From Alphaproteobacteria bacterium UBA6187 (lineage in GTDB: Bacteria; Pseudomonadota; Alphaproteobacteria; Rickettsiales; UBA6187): a stretch of 12,300 nt of DNA. Below the pieces are notes generated by a model that was not told the origin of the DNA, ran no database searches, and saw only the letters and a list, made by a program, of their open reading frames with translations. A program made the translations under genes and the position numbers. The DNA is taken from positions 1 through 12,300 of the forward strand of contig DITJ01000053.1 of assembly GCA_002422795.1 (NCBI GenBank). The letters are read 5' to 3'. Shown here in pieces: positions 1 to 6,403 of this stretch (positions are counted from its first letter, which is position 1; the number at the start of each line of letters is the position of its first letter).

Positions 1-60
1 AACGGTATTTTTTGGTGATTTCGTTATCACGTTCACCCTCAAATACCCATGGATATCCAT
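1..60 (-). CDS. Partial 5' end of a possible DUF167 (YggU-like) protein
   Basis: An ATG at 58-60 on the minus strand opens a frame that runs off the left edge after 20 codons. An in-frame TAA lies only four codons upstream, so this ATG is the only sensible start. The peptide begins MDIHGYLRVNV and continues ITKSPKNTV. That pattern, a short beta strand followed by a basic Pro/Ser/Lys turn, resembles the N-terminus of DUF167 proteins, which are small, widespread and of unknown role. No good Shine-Dalgarno site is seen close to the start; an AGGAG lies about 25 bases away. The opposite strand is also open here (position 2 to 142), so the strand choice is tentative. Family assignment rests on 20 residues only. 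Confidence 0.3.
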   Translation of the reverse strand, partial: MDIHGYLRVNVITKSPKNTV

Positions 61-230
61 GCACTTACGCTTTTACGGGCGGGCGCTCCTAGAACTTACT
101 AAAAAAACTAATTATACAGTGGTCTTTTATAGAAATATATAATGCATAGTTTTGATAATTTAATTGGTATTATCAATTATATATTATTCTGAAAGATTTT
201 ATGATGATTGCTACAAATTAATGAAAGAGG
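61..230. other. AT-rich intergenic stretch with a small hairpin
   Basis: No gene is supported here. An inverted repeat TTGATAAT / ATTATCAA (152-159 and 169-176, 9-base loop) lies downstream of the minus-strand pilin-like gene. It could weakly stop transcription, but it has no T-tract, so I do not call it a terminator. Confidence 0.35.
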
Positions 231-893
231 CTATGGTTTTAATATATATGCTGAAAAACAAGATATTTCTTGGTTAGTTACCAGGTAATCTCCGTTATTA
301 CCGGTAAGGCAATTACCAATCAACGAGCCCCAAGGCCTATAGGACATGTATCTTCCTGTGCTTGCCACCCCATTATCTATTTTAGAATCAATTGTAAAAG
401 CCTGCAACGGCGTCATTGTGCCTATTCGGTCATTATAAGAACCATCTTCTGCAGCAAGGCACCCCTTTCCAATATTAAATTGCAATGCGGCAGCATATTG
501 CCTTTTGACCTTATCATCAGACAATTGATAGGCATAGCTGCTACTTAATCCAACAAGGCTGTTATCCATATTTGTTGCCGCCCCAATTCCCTTGGAAGAA
601 TTTAACTTCAGTTTTGGATAGCCTGAACCTAAAGTAACGGAGTTATTATATGTACCAGGGATTAACCTTGCTAATGCAAGATGCTGAAAAAAGCTTCTTG
701 ATTCTGCATGATAACTATTGTTACACATACTATTGCCATCAAGCGCAACTTTATTGTCGCCATTACCATTAAATGTGCCTGACCAATAAGAAGTGGCATT
801 GGGTCTTGCATTAGGATTAGGGACGGTTAATGAGGAGAAATATAGGGGGGGGGGTGAGCCCCGAAAAACTGAATCCAAAGTAGCCGTGTTCAT
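231..893 (-). pseudogene. Pilin-like (prepilin family) protein lacking its N-terminal helix
   Basis: This 220-codon frame matches, by memory of the family, the C-terminal part of large prepilin-type proteins common in uncultured alphaproteobacteria. Recognisable pieces are PNATSYWSG with a Gly/Asn-rich segment (about residues 32-46), ESRSFFQHLALARLIPG (about 65-81), a TPLQAFTIDSKIDNG segment (about 160-175) and a late Cys-containing strand. Intact members begin with a G-F-[ST]-x-x-E-L prepilin cleavage site and a hydrophobic helix of about 20 residues. Both are absent: the only ATG gives MNTATLDSVF and then a Pro run encoded by a C10 tract. Upstream codons in the same frame spell a short hydrophobic stretch (GIPIFIIVF) without a start codon. 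There is no proper Shine-Dalgarno site, only AGG touching the ATG. I infer a 5'-truncated or frameshifted gene; a phase-variable gene is the alternative. It is probably not exported in this form. Confidence 0.55.
845..854. repeat. Ten-base G homopolymer (C10 on the coding strand)
   Basis: Ten consecutive G on the plus strand lie 14 codons inside the pilin-like frame. Such a run is striking in an AT-rich region and is prone to polymerase slippage. A one-base change would switch the downstream frame. Confidence 0.9.
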
Positions 894-975
894 CCTGAAT
901 ACTATGATGAATATGGGAATGCCTTTAGTATAAAAACAACCTAATTCTTACATTAAGCAAAACTCGCCTATTCTC

Positions 976-992
976 AGGCTCTGTTAACAAAG
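976..992 (+). repeat. Left copy of a 17-bp inverted repeat flanking the PhoB-type gene
   Basis: AGGCTCTGTTAACAAAG is the exact reverse complement of 2199-2215. The two copies point outwards and enclose 1240 bp. Homology stops at both edges of the 17 bp, as expected of terminal repeats. The sequence loosely resembles IS6-family ends (GG-TCTGTT-CAAAG), which is a remembered comparison and not a search result. The gap from 894 to 1217 otherwise holds only the promoter of the regulator. Confidence 0.85.
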
Positions 993-1159
993 CTGAATTA
1001 ATGATAACTTCCAGATTCTAAAATCCGCAGTTTGAATCAGAATCAGTATAAACAGCATTCTTTTACCACAAGTTGTGTATAATAAGTGCATGGTATAAAT
1101 GAAAAATTCCGATTGCAATGTCTCCGTAAATAGTTAATATTTTATAAATAAAATAACAA

Positions 1160-1188
1160 TTAACTTTGTAGCAAATTCGTGCTATAAT
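1160..1188 (+). promoter_or_regulatory. Extended -10 promoter of the response regulator gene
   Basis: A perfect TATAAT (1183-1188) is preceded by TGC, giving an extended -10 (TGN-TATAAT). TTAACT at 1160-1165 is a 4/6 match to the -35 consensus with a 17-base spacer. Transcription would start near 1195, about 23 bases before the ATG. The promoter lies inside the segment bounded by the inverted repeats. Confidence 0.65.
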
Positions 1189-1217
1189 TTCCTTGCTGGC
1201 AATTAACGGAGAAAGCT

Positions 1218-1991
1218 ATGACAAAACAGAACATAAGAATTTCTGTTTTAGTAGTGGAAGATGATTCTGCTATAGTGACCCTGCTTAAGTATAATCTTGA
1301 AAAATCAGGATTTGTTGTGCGCACCACAGATGATGGTGAGGAAGCACTCTTGATGATAGCGGAGGAGCGCCCTGATATTATCCTGCTGGATTGGATGCTT
1401 CCCGGTCTTTCCGGTATTGCTGTATGCAAGCATTTAAGGTCGAAGGAAGATACATCGCATATTCCTATAATAATGCTTTCCGCTCGTGGTGAGGAAAGTG
1501 ATAAGGTTGAAGGGTTGGAACGCGGCGTTGATGATTATCTTGTAAAACCTTTTTCCCCTAAAGAATTAATGGCGCGGATAAATGCGGTGCTAAGGCGCAT
1601 CAGGCCAGCATTTTCAGCTAAGGAACTTTCCTTTGGTGATTTAAAAATGAACCTTAATGAACATAGTGTATATTTTAAAAATGGAATGCTGGATTTAGGG
1701 CCAATTGAATACCGTCTGCTGCAATCTTTCCTTGAGCATCCTAAAAGGGTTCTCACCCGCGACCAACTGATAAAGCGTGTTTGGGGGGATTCATTCGATG
1801 TTGAGCCACGCACTGTTGATGTACATATAAACCGCCTGCGTAAATCCATTAAGGTGGATGGCAATAATGTTATTATCCGCACCATACGCTCTGCCGGATA
1901 CTGCTTGCAGAATTTTGATTCTGATGAATCCGAACTTGCAACTGTTTCTGATTCAGAAATGGTCCATATTGAGGATGTTGAGGAGATTTAA
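1218..1991 (+). CDS. phoB: PhoB-type OmpR-family response regulator
   Basis: This is a two-domain transcription factor of 257 residues. The receiver domain (about residues 8-125) has the acidic pair E14/D15 (plus D16), phosphoacceptor D58 in LLDWMLPG, S88 at the Thr/Ser position and K110 in VKPF. The DLVKPF-type motif, WMLPG and GVDDYLVKPFS are typical of PhoB. The winged-helix effector domain (about 134-232) has the LGPIEYRLL, RDQLIKRVWG and RTVDVHINRLR segments. ATG 1218 follows GGAGA at 1208-1212 with a 5-base spacer. An acidic tail of about 25 residues after the last wing strand makes it longer than the usual ~229. The gene stands alone: no histidine kinase, phoU or pst gene is adjacent, although known phoB genes often have them nearby. 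It would bind DNA in the cytoplasm after phosphorylation by an unknown kinase. The family is certain, but assignment to PhoB over a close paralogue is less so. Confidence 0.85.
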   Translation: MTKQNIRISVLVVEDDSAIVTLLKYNLEKSGFVVRTTDDGEEALLMIAEERPDIILLDWMLPGLSGIAVCKHLRSKEDTSHIPIIMLSARGEESDKVEGLERGVDDYLVKPFSPKELMARINAVLRRIRPAFSAKELSFGDLKMNLNEHSVYFKNGMLDLGPIEYRLLQSFLEHPKRVLTRDQLIKRVWGDSFDVEPRTVDVHINRLRKSIKVDGNNVIIRTIRSAGYCLQNFDSDESELATVSDSEMVHIEDVEEI

Positions 1992-2198
1992 AATCCATGC
2001 AACCCCAGTTGCCGAAAGGTTAAAGTCTTATCAGGAACTCAAGTAGACAGAATCGTCAGCAGCCTTCACTTTCAGTTTTTGAGCTTTTGAGCATAATGGT
2101 TTGCTATCATTTATAAGGTTAGAAATGCTTTAAATCTATGCATGCTAACATGCCGTTTATTTTCACTTATAAAGACACCCAAATGCAAATATAAAATA
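1992..2198. other. Non-coding tail after the response regulator
   Basis: No gene is supported. The stretch contains a near-direct repeat (TTTTTGAGC followed by TTTTGAGC, around 2077-2092) and a weak hairpin GCATG-CTAA-CATGC at 2140-2153 followed by T-rich sequence. The hairpin could help end the regulator transcript, but the stem is only 5 bp. Confidence 0.4.
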
Positions 2199-2215
2199 CT
2201 TTGTTAACAGAGCCT
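2199..2215 (-). repeat. Right copy of the 17-bp inverted repeat
   Basis: CTTTGTTAACAGAGCCT is the exact reverse complement of 976-992. It ends four bases before the stop codon of the carbonic-anhydrase-like gene, so an insertion here would have spared that gene. The bases just outside the two copies (TTCTC and AATCC) do not form a target duplication. Confidence 0.85.
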
Positions 2216-2219
2216 AATC

Positions 2220-2747
2220 CTACCACTCACTATTAAGTAAATATTCCTCTACATGTTTTACATAATTCTCTTCTGATTTTTTTATAAAGGCGGATTCTTC
2301 TGGGGTAAGGTCGCGGAAGTATTTGGCCGGGTTTCCTGCCCATATCTGCCCGGATTTTACAATTTTACGCGGTGGCACAAGTGCGCCTGCTGCCACCATC
2401 GCTCCTGATTCAACCACAACATCATCCATAATAACCGCGCCCATGCCGATAAAGCATGAATCTTCCAGCCTACAGGCATGCAGAACTGCTTTATGCCCTA
2501 CAGTTACGCCTTTGCCGATGATAGTTGGGTGACCGTTACGGGTTACATGGATTACAGTTCCATCCTGGATATTGGTGCGGTCGCCAATTCTTATTTCAGC
2601 AACATCTCCGCGCACAACGCAGTTAAACCAGATGCCAACTTGCGTGCCTATTTCAACATCGCCGATTATATTGGAACCGGGTGCAATAAAGCTATCTTGC
2701 CCAATTTTTGGCCTGATGCCATTATAAGATAATATATTTGCTTTCAT
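2220..2747 (-). CDS. Gamma-carbonic-anhydrase-like hexapeptide-repeat protein
   Basis: The 175-residue protein belongs to the YrdA/PaaY/CaiE branch of the gamma-carbonic anhydrase family. It is a left-handed beta helix built of hexapeptide repeats (IGDVEIGTQVGIWFNC, IRIGDRTNIQDG and others, about residues 15-145) followed by a C-terminal helix. The three metal-binding histidines are present: H67 in VIHVTRNGHP, and H85 and H90 in VGHKAVLHAC. R46 and D48 (VVRGD) and Q61/D62 (NIQDG) match other active-site residues of the Cam enzyme. GNPAK near residue 138 is typical. It could catalyse CO2/bicarbonate interconversion, but many members of this branch show little activity, so the substrate is open. 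The gene begins 5 bases after the DUF2442 stop and is the last of the tight minus-strand run. No strong Shine-Dalgarno site is visible, which suggests translational coupling. Confidence 0.88.
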   Translation of the reverse strand: MKANILSYNGIRPKIGQDSFIAPGSNIIGDVEIGTQVGIWFNCVVRGDVAEIRIGDRTNIQDGTVIHVTRNGHPTIIGKGVTVGHKAVLHACRLEDSCFIGMGAVIMDDVVVESGAMVAAGALVPPRKIVKSGQIWAGNPAKYFRDLTPEESAFIKKSEENYVKHVEEYLLNSEW

Positions 2748-2752
2748 AGATG

Positions 2753-3007
2753 CTAACTATTTTCTGGTATTGAAGAAGATTTTATATTTTTATACAATGT
2801 ATCGGGAGCTAAATCAGCATTATTAGGCCAGAATATTGCTCCAAATTCATCTATACTGGCTTTGGAAAAAAAATCCTGGTCTTTAAGTGGTTCAAACATC
2901 GGACCAAATAGGCGGTTTGAAAGGTCAACTTCCCCACTTACGCCATCACTGAACGTAACAGCAAGCCTATATCCTGGTAGTGGAAGCACTTCTACTATTT
3001 GATACAT
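2753..3007 (-). CDS. DUF2442 domain protein
   Basis: The 84-residue protein matches the DUF2442 pattern: SGEVDLSNRLFGPMFEPLKD (about residues 24-43), an FF segment, then a WPN-ADLAPDTLY block at about 60-72 that is diagnostic of the family. No catalytic residues are known. The start ATG is preceded by TAAGG on the minus strand at suitable distance. It follows the DUF4160 gene by 9 bases. These two families recur side by side in bacterial genomes and have been discussed as toxin-antitoxin-like pairs; that is family knowledge, and no toxicity is shown by this sequence. It is predicted to be cytoplasmic, with no signal peptide or membrane segment. Confidence 0.82.
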   Translation of the reverse strand: MYQIVEVLPLPGYRLAVTFSDGVSGEVDLSNRLFGPMFEPLKDQDFFSKASIDEFGAIFWPNNADLAPDTLYKNIKSSSIPENS

Positions 3008-3016
3008 GCTTATACC

Positions 3017-3277
3017 TTATTTTAAAGGTTCAATTGAGTTTAATGGATTATGCTTTTCAGCATTTTCCCAATTCATTAACAATTCACTGCGGTGTTCTAT
3101 CGCCCACTCGACGACCATAGACATTGCTCGTTTTGGTAACTTTCCTTCTAGTAATTCTAGGGTGTTGATAGATATTATAGCATTATCATCACCATAATAA
3201 ACATGAAAATGAGGTGGGTTATGCTCATCATAATACATACGTATAAAAATCCCGAAAAATGAGCATATTGTAGGCAT
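3017..3277 (-). CDS. DUF4160 domain protein
   Basis: The 86-residue protein has the DUF4160 signature: a short hydrophobic start (ICSFFGIFIRMYY) followed by DEHNPPHFHVYYG (about residues 17-29), rich in His and Pro. ISINTLELLEGKLPKRA and a C-terminal helix with WAIEHRSELLMNW follow; both are typical of the family. Length is normal, so the gene looks intact. It starts 19 bases after the argC stop and is followed 9 bases later by DUF2442. Its partner DUF2442 is the usual neighbour. A toxin role is only suspected for such pairs. The His-rich motif could bind metal, which is inference. No Shine-Dalgarno site is obvious, so translation may depend on the upstream gene. Confidence 0.82.
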   Translation of the reverse strand: MPTICSFFGIFIRMYYDEHNPPHFHVYYGDDNAIISINTLELLEGKLPKRAMSMVVEWAIEHRSELLMNWENAEKHNPLNSIEPLK

Positions 3278-3296
3278 AATTATCGCACTTTATAAA

Positions 3297-4340
3297 TTAA
3301 GGAAACACCGGCAGCCCTTCCAACCCAGCAGTCTCAGGCAACCCAAACATTATATTCATGTTCTGCACTGCCTGGCCGGACGCACCTTTACATAAATTAT
3401 CTATCACGGAAACTATAATTGCCCTGTCTGGCGTTCTGCCGTTTGCAATGCCGATTACGCATGAATTTGTGCTGTAAACATCCCTTGTAGAAGGAAATTG
3501 CCCTTCGGGAAGCACATCTACAAACGGTGCATTTTTATATTTATTCTGTAATATCTTCCTGATATCGCTAACAGTTACATCTTTTGCAAGTTTTACATAG
3601 ATTGTGGAAAGTATACCACGGCTCATTGGGATAAGCTGCGGGGTAAAACTAACCTCTACATCGCTGCCACTGGCAATAGAGAGTGTTTGCTCAATTTCCG
3701 GCATGTGCCTGTGGTTACAAACACCATAAGCCTTAACCCCTTCATTTACCTCGCAAAACAAGTTAGCCACTTTTTCACTTCTGCCTGCGCCGGTAACGCC
3801 TGATTTTGCATCAATTATAATATCTTCCGCGAGTATCGCCTTTTTTTCTAAAAGTGGCACAAGTGGGAGTGATGCTGATGTAGGGTAGCAGCCTGGGCAC
3901 GCGATAACCCGTGCTTTTTTAATCTGCTCGAAATTAATTTCGCAAAGGCCGTAAACCACTTCTTTTTGCAGTTCCTGCGCCTGGTGCGGATGGCCATACC
4001 ATTTTTCATAAAGCCCGGCATCATAAAGCCGAAAATCAGCAGAAAGATCGATAACTTTTACATGCACCGGCAGTTTACTGATAACTTCCTGGGTAGTGCC
4101 ATGCGGCAGGCAGCAAAATACCACATCGATATTTTCCATATCAATTTCATTTAGCTTTACTACCCTAGGCAGGTTTTTATTGCGAAGATGCTGGTATATA
4201 TCAGCCATTTCATTTCCTGCATTCCTATCTGCGGCAAGGGCGGATATTTCAACATTTTCATGGTTGTATAATATCCTGATAAGTTCCGCTCCAGTATAGC
4301 CGCTGGCGCCGATAATACATGCTTTAATTTTTTTGTTCAT
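3297..4340 (-). CDS. argC: N-acetyl-gamma-glutamyl-phosphate reductase
   Basis: ArgC reduces N-acetylglutamyl phosphate with NADPH to the semialdehyde, the third step of arginine synthesis, in the cytoplasm. The nucleotide-binding loop GASGYTGAE is at residues 11-19. The catalytic cysteine is C151 in PGCYPTS, and the conserved GVCNHRHMPEIEQ segment holds the active-site His region. I chose ATG 4340 (MNKKIKACIIGASGYTG), which gives 347 residues, the usual size. The frame is open further upstream to a TTG at 4397, and two other ATGs lie just before 4340. None has a clear Shine-Dalgarno site, so the exact start is uncertain. It sits 53 bases after the permease stop in the same minus-strand run. 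No other arginine gene is in the window. Confidence 0.92.
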   Translation of the reverse strand: MNKKIKACIIGASGYTGAELIRILYNHENVEISALAADRNAGNEMADIYQHLRNKNLPRVVKLNEIDMENIDVVFCCLPHGTTQEVISKLPVHVKVIDLSADFRLYDAGLYEKWYGHPHQAQELQKEVVYGLCEINFEQIKKARVIACPGCYPTSASLPLVPLLEKKAILAEDIIIDAKSGVTGAGRSEKVANLFCEVNEGVKAYGVCNHRHMPEIEQTLSIASGSDVEVSFTPQLIPMSRGILSTIYVKLAKDVTVSDIRKILQNKYKNAPFVDVLPEGQFPSTRDVYSTNSCVIGIANGRTPDRAIIVSVIDNLCKGASGQAVQNMNIMFGLPETAGLEGLPVFP

Positions 4341-4393
4341 AAACATAATCATAATTAGTTTTATTGTTAGTAAGTAATATTTCGGATAAGGTT

Positions 4394-5686
4394 TCAACTA
4401 TTAACTGGCTTAACCTGCTTTTTTGAAAGCAGAATAAGTATTACCAAGCCAGGTACGGCAACAACAGCGCTCAGCAGGAAGAAATTAGACCAACCAAGGC
4501 TTTGCGCAAACCACCCTGACGATGAAGAAAGGAATGTTCTGCCTGTTGCTGCAAACGAACTTAGCAGCGCATACTGTGTTGCGGTGTATCTAACATTACA
4601 AAGGCCGGAAAGATAAGCAACAAATGCAGCCGTACCCATTCCTGCGCTTAAGTTTTCCACCGCCACAACAACAGCAAGTGCAACCTCGTTATTGCCGGTA
4701 TGGGCAAGCATAACTAATGTAAGGTTTGAAATGGCCTGTAATATCCCACCTATAAATAATGCTTTGAAAATTCCTATCTTATAAACCAAAGCCCCGCCCA
4801 GGAAGGCTCCGAGCAAAGTTGCACCAAGCCCGAATGTTTTAAGGTAGAATGCTATCTGGCTGTTGGTAAAGCCAGTATCTTGCAAGAAAGGAGTTAGCAT
4901 TTTTCCGGCAAAGGCATCCCCGAATTTATAAAAAATGATAAAGGATATTATCAGCAGCCAATTTGGAGTTTTTACAAAATCTACAAATGGCGCAATCACC
5001 CCTTCGCGGATAAAATCAACCAGGTTTTTGCTTGCAGTGGTGATGCCTTCTTTTACTTGCGGCTCTCCGGCGATTATAACCGCTATAATGCCTAGCCCTA
5101 CCATAATAGCCATTATTGCATAAACATAAGACCACGGCATAAGGTCGGAAAGCCAGAAGGCCATAGCGCCGCCGATAAGCTTCATGGAAATAATATATCC
5201 GGTGGTGGACGCGCTTGCGCCCGCGCCTTGCTCGGTTGGTTCCAGGCTTTCTATCCTGTAGGCATCAATAACTATATCTTGGCTTGCAGATGAAAAAGCC
5301 ACCCACAAAGCCAACAACGCTGTTTGCATAAGATTTTCTGCAGGATTTGAAAAACCCAGCATGGTTATTGATGCTATAAGCGAAATTTGTGTGAGGATTA
5401 TCCAACTACGCCTTCTGCCTAAAAGCTTGGTAAATATCGGGATAGGCAGCCTGTCTATAATAGGTGACCATAAGAATTTTAATGAATATGGGATGGAAAT
5501 AAGCGCAAATAAACCGATCGCGGTTTTGGTAACGCCAGCCTGGTTCAGCACTGCATCAAGCGTTGCCCCGGTGAGCGGCAAGGGCAGGCCGCTTGCAAAC
5601 CCCAGGAATAATATCGCCAGGATTTTTGGGTTTTTATATACGGATAGGGATTTGAGGATGTTCATATTTTTTATTGAGTTTCCCAT
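4394..5686 (-). CDS. ampG: AmpG-like muropeptide permease (MFS)
   Basis: AmpG carries GlcNAc-anhydroMurNAc peptides from the periplasm to the cytoplasm for cell-wall recycling. The 430-residue protein has about 12 hydrophobic segments. It opens with KILAILFLGFASGLPLPLTG, the family's typical first helix. FLWSPIIDRLPIP followed by LGRRRSWI (about residues 69-94) is the MFS loop 2-3 in its AmpG form, and SASQDIVIDAYRIE (about 134-147) is strongly conserved. There are two possible starts: ATG 5686 (MGNSIKN), which overlaps the toxin gene by 16 bases, or ATG 5665 (MNILKSL), which fits homologues better. Neither has a strong Shine-Dalgarno site. No beta-lactamase or ampR gene is nearby, so a role in inducing resistance cannot be inferred. 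Other muropeptide or sugar substrates within the AmpG clade remain possible. Confidence 0.85.
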   Translation of the reverse strand: MGNSIKNMNILKSLSVYKNPKILAILFLGFASGLPLPLTGATLDAVLNQAGVTKTAIGLFALISIPYSLKFLWSPIIDRLPIPIFTKLLGRRRSWIILTQISLIASITMLGFSNPAENLMQTALLALWVAFSSASQDIVIDAYRIESLEPTEQGAGASASTTGYIISMKLIGGAMAFWLSDLMPWSYVYAIMAIMVGLGIIAVIIAGEPQVKEGITTASKNLVDFIREGVIAPFVDFVKTPNWLLIISFIIFYKFGDAFAGKMLTPFLQDTGFTNSQIAFYLKTFGLGATLLGAFLGGALVYKIGIFKALFIGGILQAISNLTLVMLAHTGNNEVALAVVVAVENLSAGMGTAAFVAYLSGLCNVRYTATQYALLSSFAATGRTFLSSSSGWFAQSLGWSNFFLLSAVVAVPGLVILILLSKKQVKPVNS

Positions 5687-6093
5687 GGGTTAATAATTAA
5701 AGCGCCAGTAGGTTTAAAATCTTTAACATTGCGGGTCATAACATGAAGGCCATGCTTTATGGCGCTTGCTGCAATCAGGGTATCTATAGCCGGAAGTATT
5801 TTACCGGATTTTTGTGCAGTTGCTGTTATTTCCGCCCAGATTTTTGTTGTTTCTATATCTATGGGAAGAATTTGTTTTTCGTAATAACGTTCTATATTTC
5901 CTAACCATGATATTAACTCACTTTGAAAATGGCCTTTTTCAAGGAGATTTATACCTTTTAATATCTCACCTATTGACATAACGCTTATAAAGGTATCGCA
6001 GTCACTTACGCTAAAAACCCACTCTTTTACTACAGGATTGCAGTTAGTTTTTTGCAGTTCTGAAAGTACGCATGTATCAAGTAATAATTTCAA
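5671..6093 (-). CDS. vapC: VapC-family PIN-domain toxin
   Basis: The 140-residue PIN-domain protein is a predicted Mg-dependent RNase of a type II toxin-antitoxin module. The acidic active-site set is present: D6 (LLLDTCVLSE), E43 (SIGEILKG), D104 (PAIDTLIAASA) and N122/D125 in TRNVKDF. Length is normal. The start is a TTG (6091-6093) that overlaps the antitoxin stop codon by four bases (TTGA); no ATG is available upstream in frame, and MKLLLDT aligns with the family's N-terminus. The rare start and overlap suggest coupled translation at a lower rate than the antitoxin. The 3' end overlaps the longer start of the ampG gene by 16 bases. All catalytic residues are retained, so it may be active; the target RNA is unknown. 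Confidence 0.9.
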   Translation of the reverse strand: MKLLLDTCVLSELQKTNCNPVVKEWVFSVSDCDTFISVMSIGEILKGINLLEKGHFQSELISWLGNIERYYEKQILPIDIETTKIWAEITATAQKSGKILPAIDTLIAASAIKHGLHVMTRNVKDFKPTGALIINPWETQ

Positions 6094-6329
6094 AACTCTA
6101 TATCTCGCATAGGGGATTTATCACGAGTTAAATCCAATTTCTCAAGGCCGGGGCCGTTCATGAGTAATTCTTTGAAGCTCGGTATTTTACTTGTTAGTTT
6201 ATCATACTCATCTTGTGATATAACAATAACGGCATCGTCACGCCTAGTTATTTTCTGTGGGCCTTCATGCAAAGCAAGGTTCACAACTTCACTGAAACGA
6301 TTTTTAGCATCTGCAAGTTTCCATTCCAT
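6090..6329 (-). CDS. Phd/YefM-family antitoxin
   Basis: The 79-residue antitoxin pairs with the VapC toxin just downstream. The N-terminal dimerisation and DNA-binding part reads MEWKLADAKNRFSEVVN, then EGPQKITRRDDAVIVIS-EEY-like sequence (to about residue 47), which is the classic Phd/YefM fold. The rest (IPSFKELLMNGPGLEKLD and a charged end) is the toxin-binding tail. The start is ATG 6327-6329, because a perfect AGGAGG (6335-6340 on the minus strand) lies five bases upstream. A longer frame from TTG 6344 would bury that site and is rejected. Its stop overlaps the toxin start by 4 bases. It is first in the run, behind a promoter with two palindromes, consistent with autorepression known for this family. 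Confidence 0.9.
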   Translation of the reverse strand: MEWKLADAKNRFSEVVNLALHEGPQKITRRDDAVIVISQDEYDKLTSKIPSFKELLMNGPGLEKLDLTRDKSPMRDIEF

Positions 6330-6347
6330 AATAACCTCCTGCAATAA

Positions 6348-6393
6348 ATCTAGCTAATCTAGATTGTAGCATGTTTTGTCTTGTAAGTACAAG
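6348..6393 (-). promoter_or_regulatory. Toxin-antitoxin promoter with two palindromic operators
   Basis: On the minus strand an extended -10 TGC-TACAAT (TACAAT at 6363-6368) is seen, with a weak -35 TTGTAC (6387-6392) at an 18-base spacer. Two palindromes sit on it. CTTGTA-AG-TACAAG (6380-6393) covers the -35, and ATCTAG-CTAAT-CTAGAT (6348-6364) touches the -10 and the start region. This arrangement is expected for autorepression by a Phd/VapC complex. The operator assignment is inferred. Confidence 0.6.
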
Positions 6394-6403
6394 TTCGAAT
6401 TTT

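Noticed and set aside
2140..2153. GCATG-CTAA-CATGC hairpin as terminator of the regulator gene
   Set aside because: The stem is only 5 bp and the following T-rich stretch is interrupted.
4341..4397. Longer ArgC start at TTG 4397
   Set aside because: The extra 19 residues precede the normal N-terminus and carry no ribosome site or family similarity.
6330..6344. Longer antitoxin starting at TTG 6344
   Set aside because: The perfect AGGAGG at 6335-6340 points to ATG 6329; the longer start would translate through it.
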